Below are positions 10,141-23,182 of a DNA stretch of 64,000 nucleotides, piece after piece. The DNA lies in NCBI GenBank assembly GCA_029204225.1, contig CM055100.1, forward strand, positions 59,768,975-59,832,974, given 5' to 3'. Numbering within the stretch: the first letter of the stretch is position 1; each line of letters begins with the position of its first letter. The translations under genes were made by a program, and so were the position numbers. The notes beneath the pieces are model-generated. The model was not told the origin of the DNA and made no database searches. It was given only the letters and a program-made list of their open reading frames with translations. Origin of the DNA: Diphasiastrum complanatum. Its lineage: Eukaryota; Streptophyta; Lycopodiopsida; Lycopodiales; Lycopodiaceae.

Positions 10141-12440
10141 GTAGGACCATCTCAAAGGGGGACCTTATCTTTGTTACTTGTTAGTAAATCTACCTGAGTG
10201 TCTTACTTGTATATATTTGTGGTGAGTCTTAGTACTCGTGCTTTGCCTGGTTTGCATGATTGCTTGTGATTCAAGGAGCTGATGGCTCGAGAAGGAACCT
10301 TTCTTTTGAAGGCTGATACCATCAAACAAAGAGGACTACAGAATCTGTGGGGTGGATTTGCAGTTCAAGTACTCGCACGTGAACGACAACAAAACGACTC
10401 AATGTTTGCAAAGGATGGATGGCTAGCCTGTTTCTTGGGTTAGTTTCATTTGCGACAACGCCCACCAGACGCAAGCAGGAAGTCAAAAGTTGGAAAGGGC
10501 AATTTCAGGGGAGATCTTCTATGGAGCAGTTGGCCTTCATTTTGGGACGGCCACCTTCGGAACTGAAACTCACTGAGCATGGGTGATATCCAGTATCGGT
10601 TGGGTTTTTCCTCAAAGGAAAAAAGACTAGAATCCTCTTCAGAGATTGGCAACAAGTTGGATCGAGCCATAATCCTAGCAGATGGGAAGCAAAGTGTTGG
10701 AAAGGCTTTTTGTCCGAAGAACTCTACTCTAAGTCCGATCAGCTAATTTTTATAAGTGGAGGGGGAACTATCACACACACCTCTCTCTTGGGGCAAATTT
10801 TGAATGAAAGTTGATCAAAACGGGGGCAAATTCAAGGTGACCTAGCCATACTCACACGAGGAGACTGGCGAACTTTGGACCTAATAAGTTGACAAGTTTT
10901 TGTTGTGGCTCTGGACCAGCAATGATGAGGAAACATATGAGTACGCTGACTTGTGTTACGTGTAAGACAACTGATCAATGAAGGAACTGTGAAAGTTGAG
11001 TCTTGCATGAGAGGCTTGGTATTTCAAACGGACGCTAAGGGACAGTTCGTGTTGAGAATCGGACTAGTGCAAACTCTGGGTGCATGTGTCTGATTCAAAG
11101 AGAGCTACTTGAAGCCAAGCTCGATGTACACTTCTTGTTTTGACTGTGAGGCAACTGACCAATGATGGAATTGTGAAAGTCAAGTTTTGCGCGACGGACA
11201 TGGTGCTTCAAACAAATGCGAAGAGATAGTTCGTATGCAGATCAAACTGGTGCGACCCTTTGGCTTTCCACGAGGTCAATGGTTACATTTGGGCTGATTC
11301 AAAGAGCTACTTCAAGCTAAGTGAGAGGTGCATTGCGGAGTACTCAATCTTTGCCTACCTTAAAGAGCCAAGAAGTAAATGTATCAAGATTAGGCTGGGA
11401 CAAGGAGAGAAATCAAGGTGCAGAAGCAACAAGGCATGGAGTGGACCATAAAGTGGGCAATCAAATGATACATCCTTTGGATTAGGGAGCCTTGATACAT
11501 GTGCGGAACTGACCAAATCTGGAGCTCAGGGAGCTCAACACAAAGTGCATCAAGGACAAATCAGGAGCTCAAAGGAGTTCCAAAGTCGAAAGTCAGAAGT
11601 GACAGGGGCGAACATTTCAAAGAAAGGCCTATGTCACCAGTTAATAAGGTTCTTGGGTTTTACGAAAGCGATATAAAATCTACACTTTTCCCAGACAAAG
11701 AGATATTTTCAAGTTATGTAATTTTTCAGTACAAAGAGCTAAGCCTCCGACTTGTGGTGTGCCAGCTTTGATGTTAATAAAAAGTGGCCAGTAAATTGAG
11801 TACTGTGCCAAGTAGCTTAAATGTTTATATTTATTTCAATTGGGAGACACCTTTACTTTAATCTGACATCTGATGAGGACATCAGTTTTTATAAAAGTGG
11901 GGTGGATGCTGTAAAGCTACCTTTACAAGCTTTACTTTTGGCGCCACTGGCGCCAGCAGCGCCGGTGCCGCTCCTGGCGCCACTGTGACAAGAATCTAGC
12001 CGGTGCCAAGTTCCTATGGCTGAAAATCTTTGATCGATTCTAGCGAAGTCCAGAGAGCTCAGATCGATGTGCAATCACCTCACACGATCTAGGCATGATT
12101 AAAGGAAGCCTAGGGATCAGTAAATTCTAGAGAGAGAAAAACGTGCTTTACCAGCCTGGATAGAGTGCTTGGTATGAGGGGGGGGGTGCCGAATCCCACC
12201 AATACTATAGGGAATTGCGAGTTGCGACTCCGGGCGAGCTCCAACCAAGTCTCAGCCTCCCTTGCTGGAATGTTGTCATGGCTCTTGCCTTGGCATGCTA
12301 GCGCCCCGGAGACTAGGGTCGGTCACACAATTGAAATGTAACCTTCTCAGATTTATCAATAAAGTGGGATTTTCCTCAAACTGACTCTTATTCAAAAATA
12401 GTTAACTAGAGCATCTCCGTCATAGAAATTTCACAAAACT
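10141..12440. other. Gene-free tract with a diverged direct repeat
   Basis: No ORF here shows a family motif (63-90 codons at most). Two diverged copies of a segment occur at about 10965-11100 and 11148-11305. They share CAACTGA[TC]CAATGA and GATTCAAAGAG[AG]GCTACTT[GC]AAG-like blocks, with a period of 184-203 bp. The 12130-12370 part is GC-richer, with several C/G runs. The tract could be an untranslated region or LTR of the element carrying the tandem repeat at 9541-10140, but no termini are visible. Confidence 0.4.
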
Positions 12441-12853
12441 GTAGTCATCACATTTGCTCCAAACTAACATATCCTCCTGTTACAAATGTCAAATCATCCG
12501 ATACAAAGAATACTTGGGCAAGTGGATCTAGCATCCTTGTCCTAGTCCTTGTATGAACACAATATTGATGGTCGACGGAAAGATGAGACTTCCAGAAAAT
12601 GTGTTTATTTCTAGAGGGGTACGGAACATAGTGAGCATCGCTTGAACTCATCGCTTGAGCTCAGGTGAGATGGTCTTGTCTACACACCTAAGAAAACGCA
12701 AAGCGTTTCCATCACCTTCTGGAAAATTCCACACGTCACGGCCATTAGAGGCCCTGCGCCCGCGAACTCTGCCCTTCCCTCCATGGCAACCAGAGTCCCA
12801 CACCCGCGAAACCTCCACATCCCTCCATTGCCAAGTCCTTGCACTCCACCCGC

Positions 12854-13334
12854 GGAGGGTGCTCCCTCGCATCTAGCGAGCACCCTCCTGACCACAAGTT
12901 TTTTTTTTTTTTTTTTTTGAAAATTGGTTGCCCAGACACCACGTGTCCAGGCATCCAATCTTTGTCCCATAAGCACTCATCTGAGACTATGGGGAGGGGA
13001 TACATAGACAAACTCCCCATAGTGTTATGTGTGTGTATGTGTGTGTGTGTGAGGCATGCTGCCCGGCCCCACCTAGGGCTGTTCGGTGTTGTTGCCCCGG
13101 CTCCCGGCAAGGCGTTGTGGCGCTGCCTGGCCCGCTGATCGGGCACCCTGGCCTGCTGCTTGCTGGCCTGCCTGGTGCCCCTCCGCCCGGCCGGGTGCAG
13201 CCCGACAAAAATCACGTGCCCACTGGTTTTTGACTGGCACCGCGCAGCTGACACGCGTCAGCCGCGGGAGGCACCGGGGCCAAACCACTCTCACGTGCGG
13301 GTCGTGCTCTAAAGCCCCAGCGGGGAGGGTGCTC
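12854..13334. repeat. GC-rich block bounded by GAGCACCCTCC inverted repeats, possible MITE-like element
   Basis: GAGCACCCTCC at 12878-12888 is the exact reverse complement of GGAGGGTGCTC at both 12854-12864 and 13324-13334. The left pair forms an 11-bp stem. The outer pair bounds about 457 bp that contain a T20 run (12899-12918), a (GT)n-like run (13027-13051) and a GC-rich core (13055-13330) that contrasts sharply with its surroundings. The overlapping ORFs in this core look like composition artefacts. No target-site duplication was found, so the element call is tentative. Confidence 0.4.
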
Positions 13335-13739
13335 CTTGTATTGTGGTGTCAGAGGTAATGTGGCGAGGGAGATAACAGGCGCACCCTGTCTCTCCTCCCA
13401 CAAATCATAATCTCCCACAACACATGACCCTCCCACAATAGATTTGGCACTTGTGATTGGCCCATGTTCTATCAGTTACAAACCCTCCCACTGTGATTGG
13501 GCCACATGTGAGAGTGGTTTCCAAAATATGTGTGAGTGATGATTAATTAGCCTTCATGTTCTCTTATTTTTCATGAAAGCAACAAAAAGAAATAGTAGTA
13601 GGATTCGATAGATTAGATTCATTTATGTTTCCTATTTCTTGTGTAGATTAGATTAGGAATAATCTACATTTGTAAAAACAAAGAAAGAACTGAAACAATT
13701 TGTAGAATTGTAGAAAAATGAGTTCCTGACAGATCTTAT

Positions 13740-14626
13740 AACCAATATGTACCTAAACTCTTTACAAATTTATTGTCAATACGTAGAATTACTGATCTAG
13801 ATCATAGGGTAGAGTTTGAGTCTGATCAATGCTGAATTATTGATAGGACAAATAAGATTCTTGCACTCGACAAGAGGCATGGATACTTATATAGACTGGT
13901 GCATTGTTATTCTGACACTAGTCAAGCCTTGAAGACCTTTGTTCTTGTCAATAAGCATTACTATGGCATCGTAGATTAGTACATTAAAATCATACATATG
14001 TGTCGAACATGTCTAAACAATCTTTAGTACTTGATCTTGACTATCTAGCCAACAAACTTGACCTCCCTGTCTGTTAAAGCTGCATTATTGGAAAACAGAC
14101 TGGGATTCCTTGTAGATCAAGTCATAGGCATGCAACAAAACATGTTCTAGACGTTATTCATTCAGATATATGTGGTCCAATTCAAACTCCATCATTGTTT
14201 GATGAAAAGTATTTCATTATCTTCATTGACGAACACTCTAGAACAATAGCTATTTATTTTATTACGCAAAAATCAGAGGCTTTCACAATCTTTTGACAAT
14301 TTAAAGAGTGTGCTAAAAATGAAACCAATAAAAGAATTAAAGCACTGAGGTCGGGGGAGAGTATATCTCAACCGAATTCAAATATTTGCCTTAACAATGA
14401 CATTGAGCAACAATACATTATCTCCTATTCACCTCAGTCGAATGGACTTGCTGAGAGAAAGAATAGAACCTTAGTCGAATCGGCCAAGTTCATGCGACAC
14501 TTCCGAAATCCTTCTGGGCTGAAACAAATGTCCGACTAAAGGTCTCTCAGACAAAACACCATATGAAGGACGGGCTCCAAACCATCATTATTGAACTTAC
14601 GAGTTTTTGGATGTATTGCTTATGTG
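13740..14626 (+). pseudogene. Copia pol remnant (protease end, GAG-pre-integrase, integrase), cut by an LTR at 14627
   Basis: Plus-strand translation in shifting frames gives LALDKRHGYLYRLVHCYSDT (13870-13920, GAG-pre-integrase) and integrase core pieces around 14150-14500 (the Q-x-Y-I-x-S-Y-S-P-Q-S-N-G-L region). It ends with the FGCIAY-type motif just before 14627. The frame is broken by many stops. It breaks off exactly where a minus-strand family A LTR terminus begins (TGTCGGAAAGTGG), so the LTR-bearing element inserted into or recombined with this fragment. It is closely related to the fragments at 8477-9540 and 27140-29698. Confidence 0.75.
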
Positions 14627-15861
<1,235 letters not shown>

Positions 15862-15885
<24 letters not shown>

Positions 15886-15996
15886 AGGATATCTCATGAC
15901 TCTAATAAGAGCCTTCCAATGTGTTATACTAAGATTAGTCATAAATTGATTGAGAGCGCTGACTGCAAAAGCTACGTCTGGCTTGGTACAGATCAT
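15862..15996 (-). pseudogene. Copia RNase H fragment: downstream half of the split copia element
   Basis: The minus strand reads ICTKPDVAFAVSALNQFMTN, then ITHWKALIRVMRYP. This is the copia RNase H segment that normally follows G-S-L-M-Y in pol. It starts abruptly at 15996, next to ORFx sequence. The upstream half of the same region ends at 27140. It then runs into LTR family A, as the 3' end of a copia element should, but with most of RNase H and the LTR start deleted. Confidence 0.8.
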
Positions 15997-15999
15997 GCG

Positions 16000-16750
16000 T
16001 TGGGATGGTGCAGCATCAATCTCCATAGCAGTGGTAACTGCTACTTCGACTACTAGTGCAGCATCTGATGTAACCGAAATAGGCACGGTCAGGAGGCTGG
16101 AAAGATCAATTGGCTTTGGAGCCAATATCCTTCCCGTCAGCATGGTTTTCTCTTGCTCAGTCAAAATTTCAAAATGAGCGCACAATCGAGAAACATGTGC
16201 TCCGACTCCAAAAAAAATTTGGTGTTTGATCCACCGCAAAAAGGCCTTGTATGTAATAACACTGAAGCAAACTAGATTTCCCGCTAATGCATCCAATATA
16301 TAGCCAAAATTTTGGACTGAAATTGTCGCATCTGCATCCGTTAAAAATATTGCTTGATTAGCAGAATAGCTTAAATGTGGTATCTCTGATCATCGAAATT
16401 TTGTACCCCTTCGTGGGTACGAAACAACTACTTAGAAAGTGGGATGCTTCATCCACAGAATCTTTGTTCGTAGAAACAATCTTCCCATCTAATGGTAATC
16501 TGAGGGCTGTGCAGAACAGGTCTTCAGTAATGGTGAAAAATTTGCCCCGCACATGTACTTTGAAGTCCACCTCAGAGATTGAGTGGATGGAGTTCATAAA
16601 TTCAGTACTAACTTCAGATAGGATGATGGAAGGATCCACTTTCAGATCACCCAACCTGCATCGATCCAAAAAGGGCTGGATGGATGCCAGACGGATTCTT
16701 GCGCGTGCTTTCCAGATAATAGTAGAGCTAGAGCTCGATCCAGAAGCCAT
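16000..16750 (-). pseudogene. ORFx copy 2, N-terminal half
   Basis: It starts at a Met (complement 16748-16750) with MASGSSSSSTIIWKARARIR and an amphipathic domain containing KVHVRGKFFTITEDLFCTAL. A frameshift at about 16380 moves the reading to a second open part (YSANQAIFLTDADATISVQN, then FGYILDALAGN) that ends at MEIDAAPSQR, exactly at the copia junction. The motif VQNFGYILDAL resembles IQINNGYLIDAI in ORFx copy 1. The V-R-G-K-x-F stretch is weakly reminiscent of the plant 'putative plant transposon protein' domain. It lies 854 bp downstream of the integrase stop. I infer a structural or accessory role, but nothing in the sequence proves one. Confidence 0.5.
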
Positions 16751-16759
16751 TGCATCAAA

Positions 16760-17603
16760 TGATTGATGACAGCTTCGCAGATCGCAATAGGACGTAAAAG
16801 ATCACTTTGATCACAAAGAGGGTGAGTGCAAGAAAGCATGTAATCGCAGGAAGAAAGTATAAGAAAGAAAAATAGAAAATAATGATGACAAGGAGTAGCG
16901 GTGTGGTAGGGATGATGACCTGGCATGGTGACATGACATTTGTCATTTCCATTTATGGAGGACGTGCATGGCTCAGAGTTTCAAACTATGATTTGATAGA
17001 TCAATCTTAATGACGAAAGATCGTTTGTAAAAAGAAAAGAAATAAATTAAGAAAAAACAATATCTGTTTTGATATGTGATCGTACACACGTGTGAATAAT
17101 GTTCACGTGGCCATCATCTTTAATATAGGAATACAAAAAGTAGGTCGAGAGATTCTCAAAAATATGCTAGAAAGATTCTAGAAAGTTTCAAGAAACCTTC
17201 TTGGAGGATCCTAGAAAATGATACAGAAACTCACAAAAATTTCTCGAAAATTTTAGTAAGATACTAGAAAATTTCTCGAAAAAGTGGAGAAAAGTGCTAG
17301 AAAAGATTCTAGAAAAATTCTCGAAAATGGTTTGCGAAAATAAAAACACATTTTGATTTAAAAATTGAGTGTCATGAAAAGTTCTCGAAATTACTTTGAC
17401 AACATCTTGAAAGATTGAGAGAAGTCTAGACGATTTTTCAAAAATTTCTCGAAAACACTTTGAAAATGTTGGAAGGTGGTAGAAAATTTCACGAAAATTT
17501 CTAGAAAAGATAAAAGAAAAGTCACGAAAAATACCAGAAAAGATAAAACAAAATTCGTGATCAATTCTAGAAAAATACTAGAAAAAAATAAAAAAAATTC
17601 TGG
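16760..17603 (-). repeat. Spacer between Ty3 element 2 integrase and ORFx with a degenerate TCTAGAAAA/TCTCGAAAA repeat
   Basis: No coding region. From about 17145 to 17600 variants of (T)CTAGAAAA and TCTCGAAAA recur every 10-25 bp for more than 20 copies, giving an A-rich, weakly inverted-repeat tract. The 16760-17140 part is unremarkable. The corresponding spacer of element 1 also holds element-specific short repeats. It may represent a 3' untranslated region or a decayed LTR. Confidence 0.45.
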
Positions 17604-18677
17604 TCAAAGGTAGTATTTCTTGAGTTTGGACCCATTAATATGTATAGGTAACAGTTCACCTTCAAGTGATTGAAGTTGTACAGAACCATTCTCAAACACT
17701 TCTATGACTTTATAAGATCCAAGCCATCTCATATGGAGTTTTTCGGGGAACTTTTGATGTCGACTGTCATAAATCAGTGCAAAATCATCAGTTTTAAGAT
17801 CACATTTTCTGATACGACTGTCATAGTTCTTCTTCCTTTGTTCCTGGATTTCCTCCGTTAGTTTGTGTGAATTCACACGAGCTTCAGCTAGTTCTTCAAT
17901 ATTGGTCAACCTTTTGTTATACATTCTTCATCTGTTCGTTGAGCTTGAATACAAAAAGTTTTTACCTCACATTCAATAGGCAAAATAGGATGCATACCAT
18001 CTGTAAGAAAATATGGTGTCTGTTTCGTCGTAATTTTTTCTGTGTTACGATAAGCCTAGAGAACTGATGGTAGTTTCTGATCCCAATCCGTTACATGTGC
18101 AATAGTAATTTTGTTCAGGATCTTACATAAAATTCCATTAGCTCGTTCTGTCAACCCGTTTGCTTTTGGATTATACGGTGTAGTTTTTCTGTGTTTGATC
18201 AGAAAATATGTTGTCAGCAACCGTATAATGTCATTTAGAAAATGTGTACATTGGTCACTTACTAATTCAAGTGGATAACCATATCTTGTGATTATACTTT
18301 TGAATAAGAAAGTCGTGACAATTTTCACATCGTTTCGTTTCGTCGCCTCTGCTTCAACGTTCTTTGTAGCATACTCCGTTGCAACAAGAATATAACAACA
18401 TTTTGTATGTTAGGTCACAGGTTTGACCCCACTTCTCAAATGGTGCAAGAGGCATGATAGGTATCAACGGCCAATTCATTGCTTTCGTAGACTTACCAGA
18501 TCTCTGGCATGGATCACACGAACGAATAAAGTTTGATACATCCTTGAACATTGTTGGCCACCAGTACTTGGTGGTCAATATCTTATTAACAGTATTCTTT
18601 AAGGCAAAGTGTCCGCCAGCATCTTCTGAGTGTAAAGCTTTAACGACCTTTTTAATGTCTTCAGTTTCGAGACATCT
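17604..18677 (-). pseudogene. Ty3 element 2 integrase
   Basis: The zinc-finger end is at 18578-18480 (YWWPTMFKDVSNFIRSCDPC, then QRSGK). The catalytic core at 18328-18056 has the second Asp region (LELVSDQCTHFLN) and the Glu in GLTERANGIL, which is intact. The C-terminal domain at 17924-17604 ends in MRWLGSYKVIEVFENGSVQL, then INGSKLKKYYL. That is a non-chromodomain ending of the Athila/Tat type. The first Asp region around 18400 is frameshifted. The fragments are in more than one frame, so the gene is inactive, but it is better preserved than in element 1. Confidence 0.85.
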
Positions 18678-20255
18678 TCATAGCTGATGATCAGCACCAA
18701 GCTTGTACAAAACATTGTTAATAATCGTATAAGGTGCTATCTTATATTGAAAAACTGTCTTTTGCTCCAAATCATAACCATCCGGATATATCTGATCCTT
18801 GAGATAAGTAATGATATCATAATATAACGAATTTGTGGATGAGATTTCAAATAGATGTTCGTCTGAAAAATCATCATGAATTGGTTCTTCAATTTTTCCA
18901 GTGCGGAGTCGCGATAGATAATCAACATTTGTATGATACTTTCCTTGGCAAAGTTCTACTTGATAAGTGAATTCCTGCAGAAGTAGAATCCATCGAGCAA
19001 TTCGTCCTAATAAATCTGGTTTATTCACAAGATATTTAAGAGCATAGTGATCAACGTGAAAAATAAATACATATCCCAGCAAATAATGTCGAAATTTTTT
19101 AATAGTGAAAATCATGCCAAGTGCTTCCCTTTCTGTAGCTGAATAATTCTTCTCTGATGCACTGAGCTGTCGACTGGCATAGTAGATGAGATGATCTTTC
19201 TTCTTATCGTCCTTCTGGCTCAAACAGACGCCAATAGCAAATGCAGAAACATCAACATAACTATGAAATAAAATAGCCTTGTTGGGTGGTCTCAGAATAG
19301 GAGCATTGATCAAACTTTGCTTAAATTCTTCGAATGCTTTCTGATGTTCATTTGTCCACAAGTATTCCACTTGTTTCTTGAGTAGATGAGTAAGAGAGGC
19401 AACAATAGAAGCATGATTTTGAATAATTTTCCGATAATAGCCAACATGTCCTAAGAAAGCTCTTAGTTCACGTAAATTAGTTGGTATCTTAAGATTCTTT
19501 ATAAGCTCAACTTTATCTTTGTCGACTTCTATTCCTATGTTAGATATTCTATGTCCGAGTAATATTTCTTCTTTCGTACCGAAAAAACATTTCTCTGGAT
19601 GAAGGGATAAATAAGTATCTCGACATCGTTGCAATGTTAGCTTATGTAGGCGTGTCTTTATATCACTATATACACAAAAATCATCAATAAATATTGCAAG
19701 AAAAGTTCTTAGGAAGGCAACGAAAATTAACATCATGATTCACTGAAAAGTCGCTGGTGCGTTGCAAAGACCAAAGGGCATTTTGTTGTAGGCATAAGTG
19801 CCCCAATCCGTAGTGAATGTGGTCCTTGAACGATCCTCCTCTCGCACTCCAACCTGATTATAACCAGAAAATCCATCACAGAAACTGTAACGCTCTTGAC
19901 CAGCAACCTAATCTAAGATGGAATTAGTGAAAGGCAGAGGATGATGATCCTTCCTTGTGGCAGCATTGAATTTGCGAAAATCCTGGCATATTCGTATTTT
20001 GCCAGTCTTCTTCTTTGGAACAACAACAATGGGTGAGACCCATTCACTGCTTAAGACGAGATAGATAATACCTGCCTTAAGGTGCTTGTCGAGTTCGTCT
20101 TTAACCATGAGAGAGTACTTTGGATTGAGATGATACTGTCTATGTCGTATAGGTACAACATCTTCCTTAAGATCAATATGGTGCTCTCCGAATTCAGGAG
20201 GTATGCCCTTCAAATCGTCGACTGACCAGACAAAAACATCTTGATACTCCTTCAA
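18678..20255 (-). pseudogene. Ty3 element 2 reverse transcriptase-RNase H
   Basis: RT starts in the 20255-19908 frame (VKDELDKHLKAGIIYLVLSS, then RICQDFRKFNAATRKDHHPL). After a stop it continues through FCDGFSGYNQV and MPFGLCNAPATF. From 19736 a 352-codon open frame carries the intact catalytic box FIDDFCVYS, the thumb (LRAFLGHVGYYRKII) and the RNase H domain (YASRQLSASEKNYSATEREA, then HVDHYALKYL, where the Asp in VDH fits the TDH position), reaching 18678. Only a few stops interrupt about 1.6 kb. Usual length for this RT-RNase H part is about 500 residues, so it is essentially complete. Confidence 0.9.
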
Positions 20256-20456
20256 TAATTATGTGAATTTCGCTAACTCTGATTTCCAAGAGACTTTGAA
20301 ACATGCACAAATTTGTAAGGTGCAAGTTCAATTAGTTCAGTAGAATCTGGTAAAATGATACCTTCTGTCATGCTGGCCTTGGTATGGCCATGAATTTTGT
20401 GCATGGTTGACTCCATAGATATTTTCTTGTCGTTAGACTGGTTCTTGTTATCAAAT

Positions 20457-21064
20457 TTATATCAGATTCATCACTTGAATCATCAGACTCTTTCGAGTTC
20501 GTGTCTGCAACTTTAATATCTTCATAGGAAACATCCGCTTCACGTTGCAGACATCAAAGAATGCTCCTTCGTCAACATTCTCATAACATTTGAAATATTG
20601 TACTTCAATGTCAGATGTATTAGAAAAAATACTCAAGATATAAGAAGATTCTTCTGAGGTAAAACTGGTGTCAGACAAAGGAGTTTCACCTTCATATTTG
20701 CCATGACTCCAGGTGATTATTTGCTCTGCTGGCTTACCTCGATTATTGGTCTCACCAGTCTGAAATCTCAGCTCTCTGGATTTCCAATGAAAACTTGCGT
20801 TTGATTGATAAAGCCAGGGCTGTCCAATTAGCACAGAATAAGATGACAAACCAAGTGGTTTGATAACTATGAAACTCATTGTGAATGGCTTGGCTTGAAT
20901 GTAAATAGTGACATCCTTCAGTTCTCCAACAAGTTTTCGTCACGTCGAATCAGCTAACTTGATGTTTCGCTATGTCGGTTGAATGTCAGTCAGCCCCAAA
21001 GCATGAGTTGTGTCTTCTGTTATTATGTTCACACTGGAACCAGAGTCAATTGGCACTTTTTTGA
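20457..21064 (-). pseudogene. Ty3 element 2 retropepsin and protease-RT linker
   Basis: The frame near 21060-20820 reads VPIDSGSSVNIITEDTTHAL, which carries the D-S-G active site, and then two stops within 60 codons. The C-terminal part reads SYSVLIGQPWLYQSNASFHW, the hydrophobic-G-[RQ]-P-W-L end of Ty3 proteases. The frame continues as an acidic linker to 20457. The order gag - protease - RT is preserved. Apart from the two stops, the catalytic motif and flap region are well kept. Confidence 0.8.
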
Positions 21065-21505
21065 TCAGGCATCAATAGTAACATCAATTTCAGGTGCACC
21101 AAGATCACCTAAATCAATAGACAAAACACCAGCGTCTGGCAAAGAAACGTTTTTCTTCTTTTTAGGGGCAGAAAGGCCTTTCAGTTGCTTTTTGTAATAA
21201 GTATTATCTGCCAACAACTGCTCAAAAGTAATGTTCGGACGAAGAGATCCAATATCAGTCACAATGTCATAGTCCTTCGTCCTTGATTTTGAGATTGGCT
21301 TGTCAATAACAGCACTAGACAATTTAGCCTTCATGATTTCTTCGTCCCCTTCCTCGAACGTGACCACCTTCTCTGCAGCTGATTGAAGTTCAGTGTTGAT
21401 AATTTCCTTCGCTTCTGTGGAGATATCTTTTGCAAATAATTTTGTAGCATCGCGGTCATAGTCGAGGTCATCTTTAAGATCTTCTTTAGTCGTAGATTTA
21501 TTCAT
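21065..21505 (-). pseudogene. Ty3 element 2 gag-protease linker
   Basis: A 146-codon open frame, rich in Lys, Asp and Glu (MNKSTTKEDLKDDLDYDRDA at its start, LKGLSAPKKKKNVSLPDAGV near its end), lies between the zinc knuckles and the D-S-G of the protease. It has no recognised domain. Its charge pattern and position fit the linker that separates nucleocapsid from protease in plant Ty3 polyproteins. Confidence 0.5.
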
Positions 21506-21739
21506 CGTCTTGCTAGAAGATTTCTCCTTCGAGGATTTTTAGTGCTTCGTTGAAGATTTCTGTTCGGGTTTCAAGGAGCCTTTGCTTCTCGTTGTGACTT
21601 TGAATATCTTCTCCACGTCACTTGGCCAGGATTGGTCATCCAGTGTCTTAGCCAATTTTCCTTCAATAACATCAATTCTCTGCACAACAACATCAATCAA
21701 AGCTTTTGCTTTTGAGTCTACAGCAACTGGTGTTGCTAC

Positions 21740-22240
21740 ATACTGATATTTGGGTCACGGCTTTTACGGTTGAGGGCAGTCAGGATACTTGTGGCTAGGC
21801 TTCCTGCAGTTTGAGCATCACGATACATAACCAATCAGCTTTCGTGGTTGAGGACAGTCAGGAGAAAAATGTTTCGGCTCTCCGCAATTGTAGCGGTTGC
21901 CCGACACTGGTTTAGTCGCGATTTGAGACTTTGCTGGTCCAACAAATTCAAGAGGATTATGTCTTCTTGGTGCGAACTTGGGTCTGTCCTGCTAGGCTGA
22001 TGCTGCAGTATCCTGTACATAGTTAGTAGTCGCATCATTTTGAAAAATAAAAAGTACCTCCTGGGCAAGATCTTCAATATACTTGACATTCACAGTGGTG
22101 TAGTCTTCCTTAGAGTGTCCAGAAGTTCTACATTTCATACACCACATTCCTGAGTTGGAAGAAGACGCTTTTGGTCTTTTGTCTGCAACTTCAAAGATCT
22201 GCACTTTCAAATCATTAAACTTTTTATTAAGGTCAGCCAT
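21740..22240 (-). pseudogene. Ty3 element 2 nucleocapsid with three zinc-knuckle positions
   Basis: Three CCHC-like units are visible in different frames: WCMKCRTSGHSKED at about 22140-22090 (last Cys replaced), YNCGEPKHFSPDC at about 21890-21850 (first Cys replaced) and CSNCRKPSHKYPDC at about 21830-21790, which is intact. Such knuckles bind the element RNA in the particle. Most plant Ty3 gags carry one or two, so three is notable. The capsid part that should precede 22240 is missing; 22255 upward is copia debris and an LTR-like repeat. Confidence 0.7.
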
Positions 22241-22254
22241 ATTACTCTTCTTTA

Positions 22255-22272
22255 CAATAAAGTGGCATCACA
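22255..22272. repeat. 18-bp direct repeat, left copy (also at 24894-24911)
   Basis: CAATAAAGTGGCATCACA occurs here and identically at 24894-24911. The two copies flank the copia debris and the LTR-like segment. At the right copy it is the terminus of a possible LTR. On the plus strand it also resembles LTR-end plus primer-site sequence (AGTGGCATCA compared with GTGGTATCAGAGC). Confidence 0.8.
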
Positions 22273-22273
22273 A

Positions 22274-22632
22274 GCGATGTTGATCATTTTCATCATGTTG
22301 TAGTTGCTAGACTGCAACATCATTTTCTTCGGATTCATTGTTGATAATTATTCATATAAAGTAGACGAGCTAGGACCTTCAATAGGTATAATCGACTTGG
22401 GAACATAAGTGTTCGATATTTCGAGAGAATCGTTCGACTATATGAGCTTTGCCCTTTCCTTTGAGTTCAATCAACTGATCTTTGATAAAGACGATATCTC
22501 GACTGGTGAATATCTTTGACTCGACGGGATCATACAACTTATAAGCTTTATATGAAGTAGTGTAGCTGATGAAAATAAATCTGATACTTTGGAAGTCGAG
22601 CTTCTTCTTGAGATCTTGCGACATTTGCACAT
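22274..22632 (-). pseudogene. Copia integrase-RT linker fragment
   Basis: The minus strand reads LKKKLDFQSIRFIFISYTTS, then YKLYDPVESKIFTSRDIVFI. This is nearly the same as the copia linker at 28479-28174 and the one at 8845-8640. Both ends are abrupt: an LTR starts at 22633 on the other strand and the 18-bp repeat is at 22272. It is a small piece of a minus-strand copia element into which the plus-strand family A element probably inserted. Confidence 0.75.
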
Positions 22633-23107
22633 TGTTGGATTATTCTCCTTCTACCAATCGGCTAATCGATTTTAATCTTCATCCATTGTTTAATCCAGTT
22701 CTGCAGATTTTTCCGTGTCTTTACACAGTCCACAGAATTACACGGAGTTTGCCTCAAATGTTAAGGAAATGACTCTGGCAAAGTGTGGGGCAACCCTAAA
22801 CGAGATTTAAGGGCATCTTCTTCTTTTTCAGCTTTTTCGCAAGAAATTCGACAGGGTCGCCTGTGGCTGTTTTAGTTCCTGCAGAGCTACAGTTTTGGTT
22901 CATTTATGCAGACGGAACGTTTACGTCCAATTTCACCGCTTATCAACAATCAATGACAAGGACCGGATGGATGCCGGCTGATCAACAGCCAACTGGCGAT
23001 CGCAATTGACGACCTAATTTTTTAGTATAAATAGCTTTCATATTCATACTATTTGAATCATCTGAAATTCATTGAAAATCAAAATTATCAGAAGCATTGA
23101 ATAGTTA

Positions 23108-23182
<75 letters not shown>

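Noticed and set aside
12130-12370. SINE-like segment with weak A-box (GGATAGAGTGC) and B-box (GTGCCGAATCCC) resemblance
   Set aside because: Matches to the pol III boxes are poor, with no clear tail or target duplication.
12745-13436. Overlapping 70-170 codon ORFs on both strands
   Set aside because: High GC content removes stops in all frames; no motif, and both strands are equally open.
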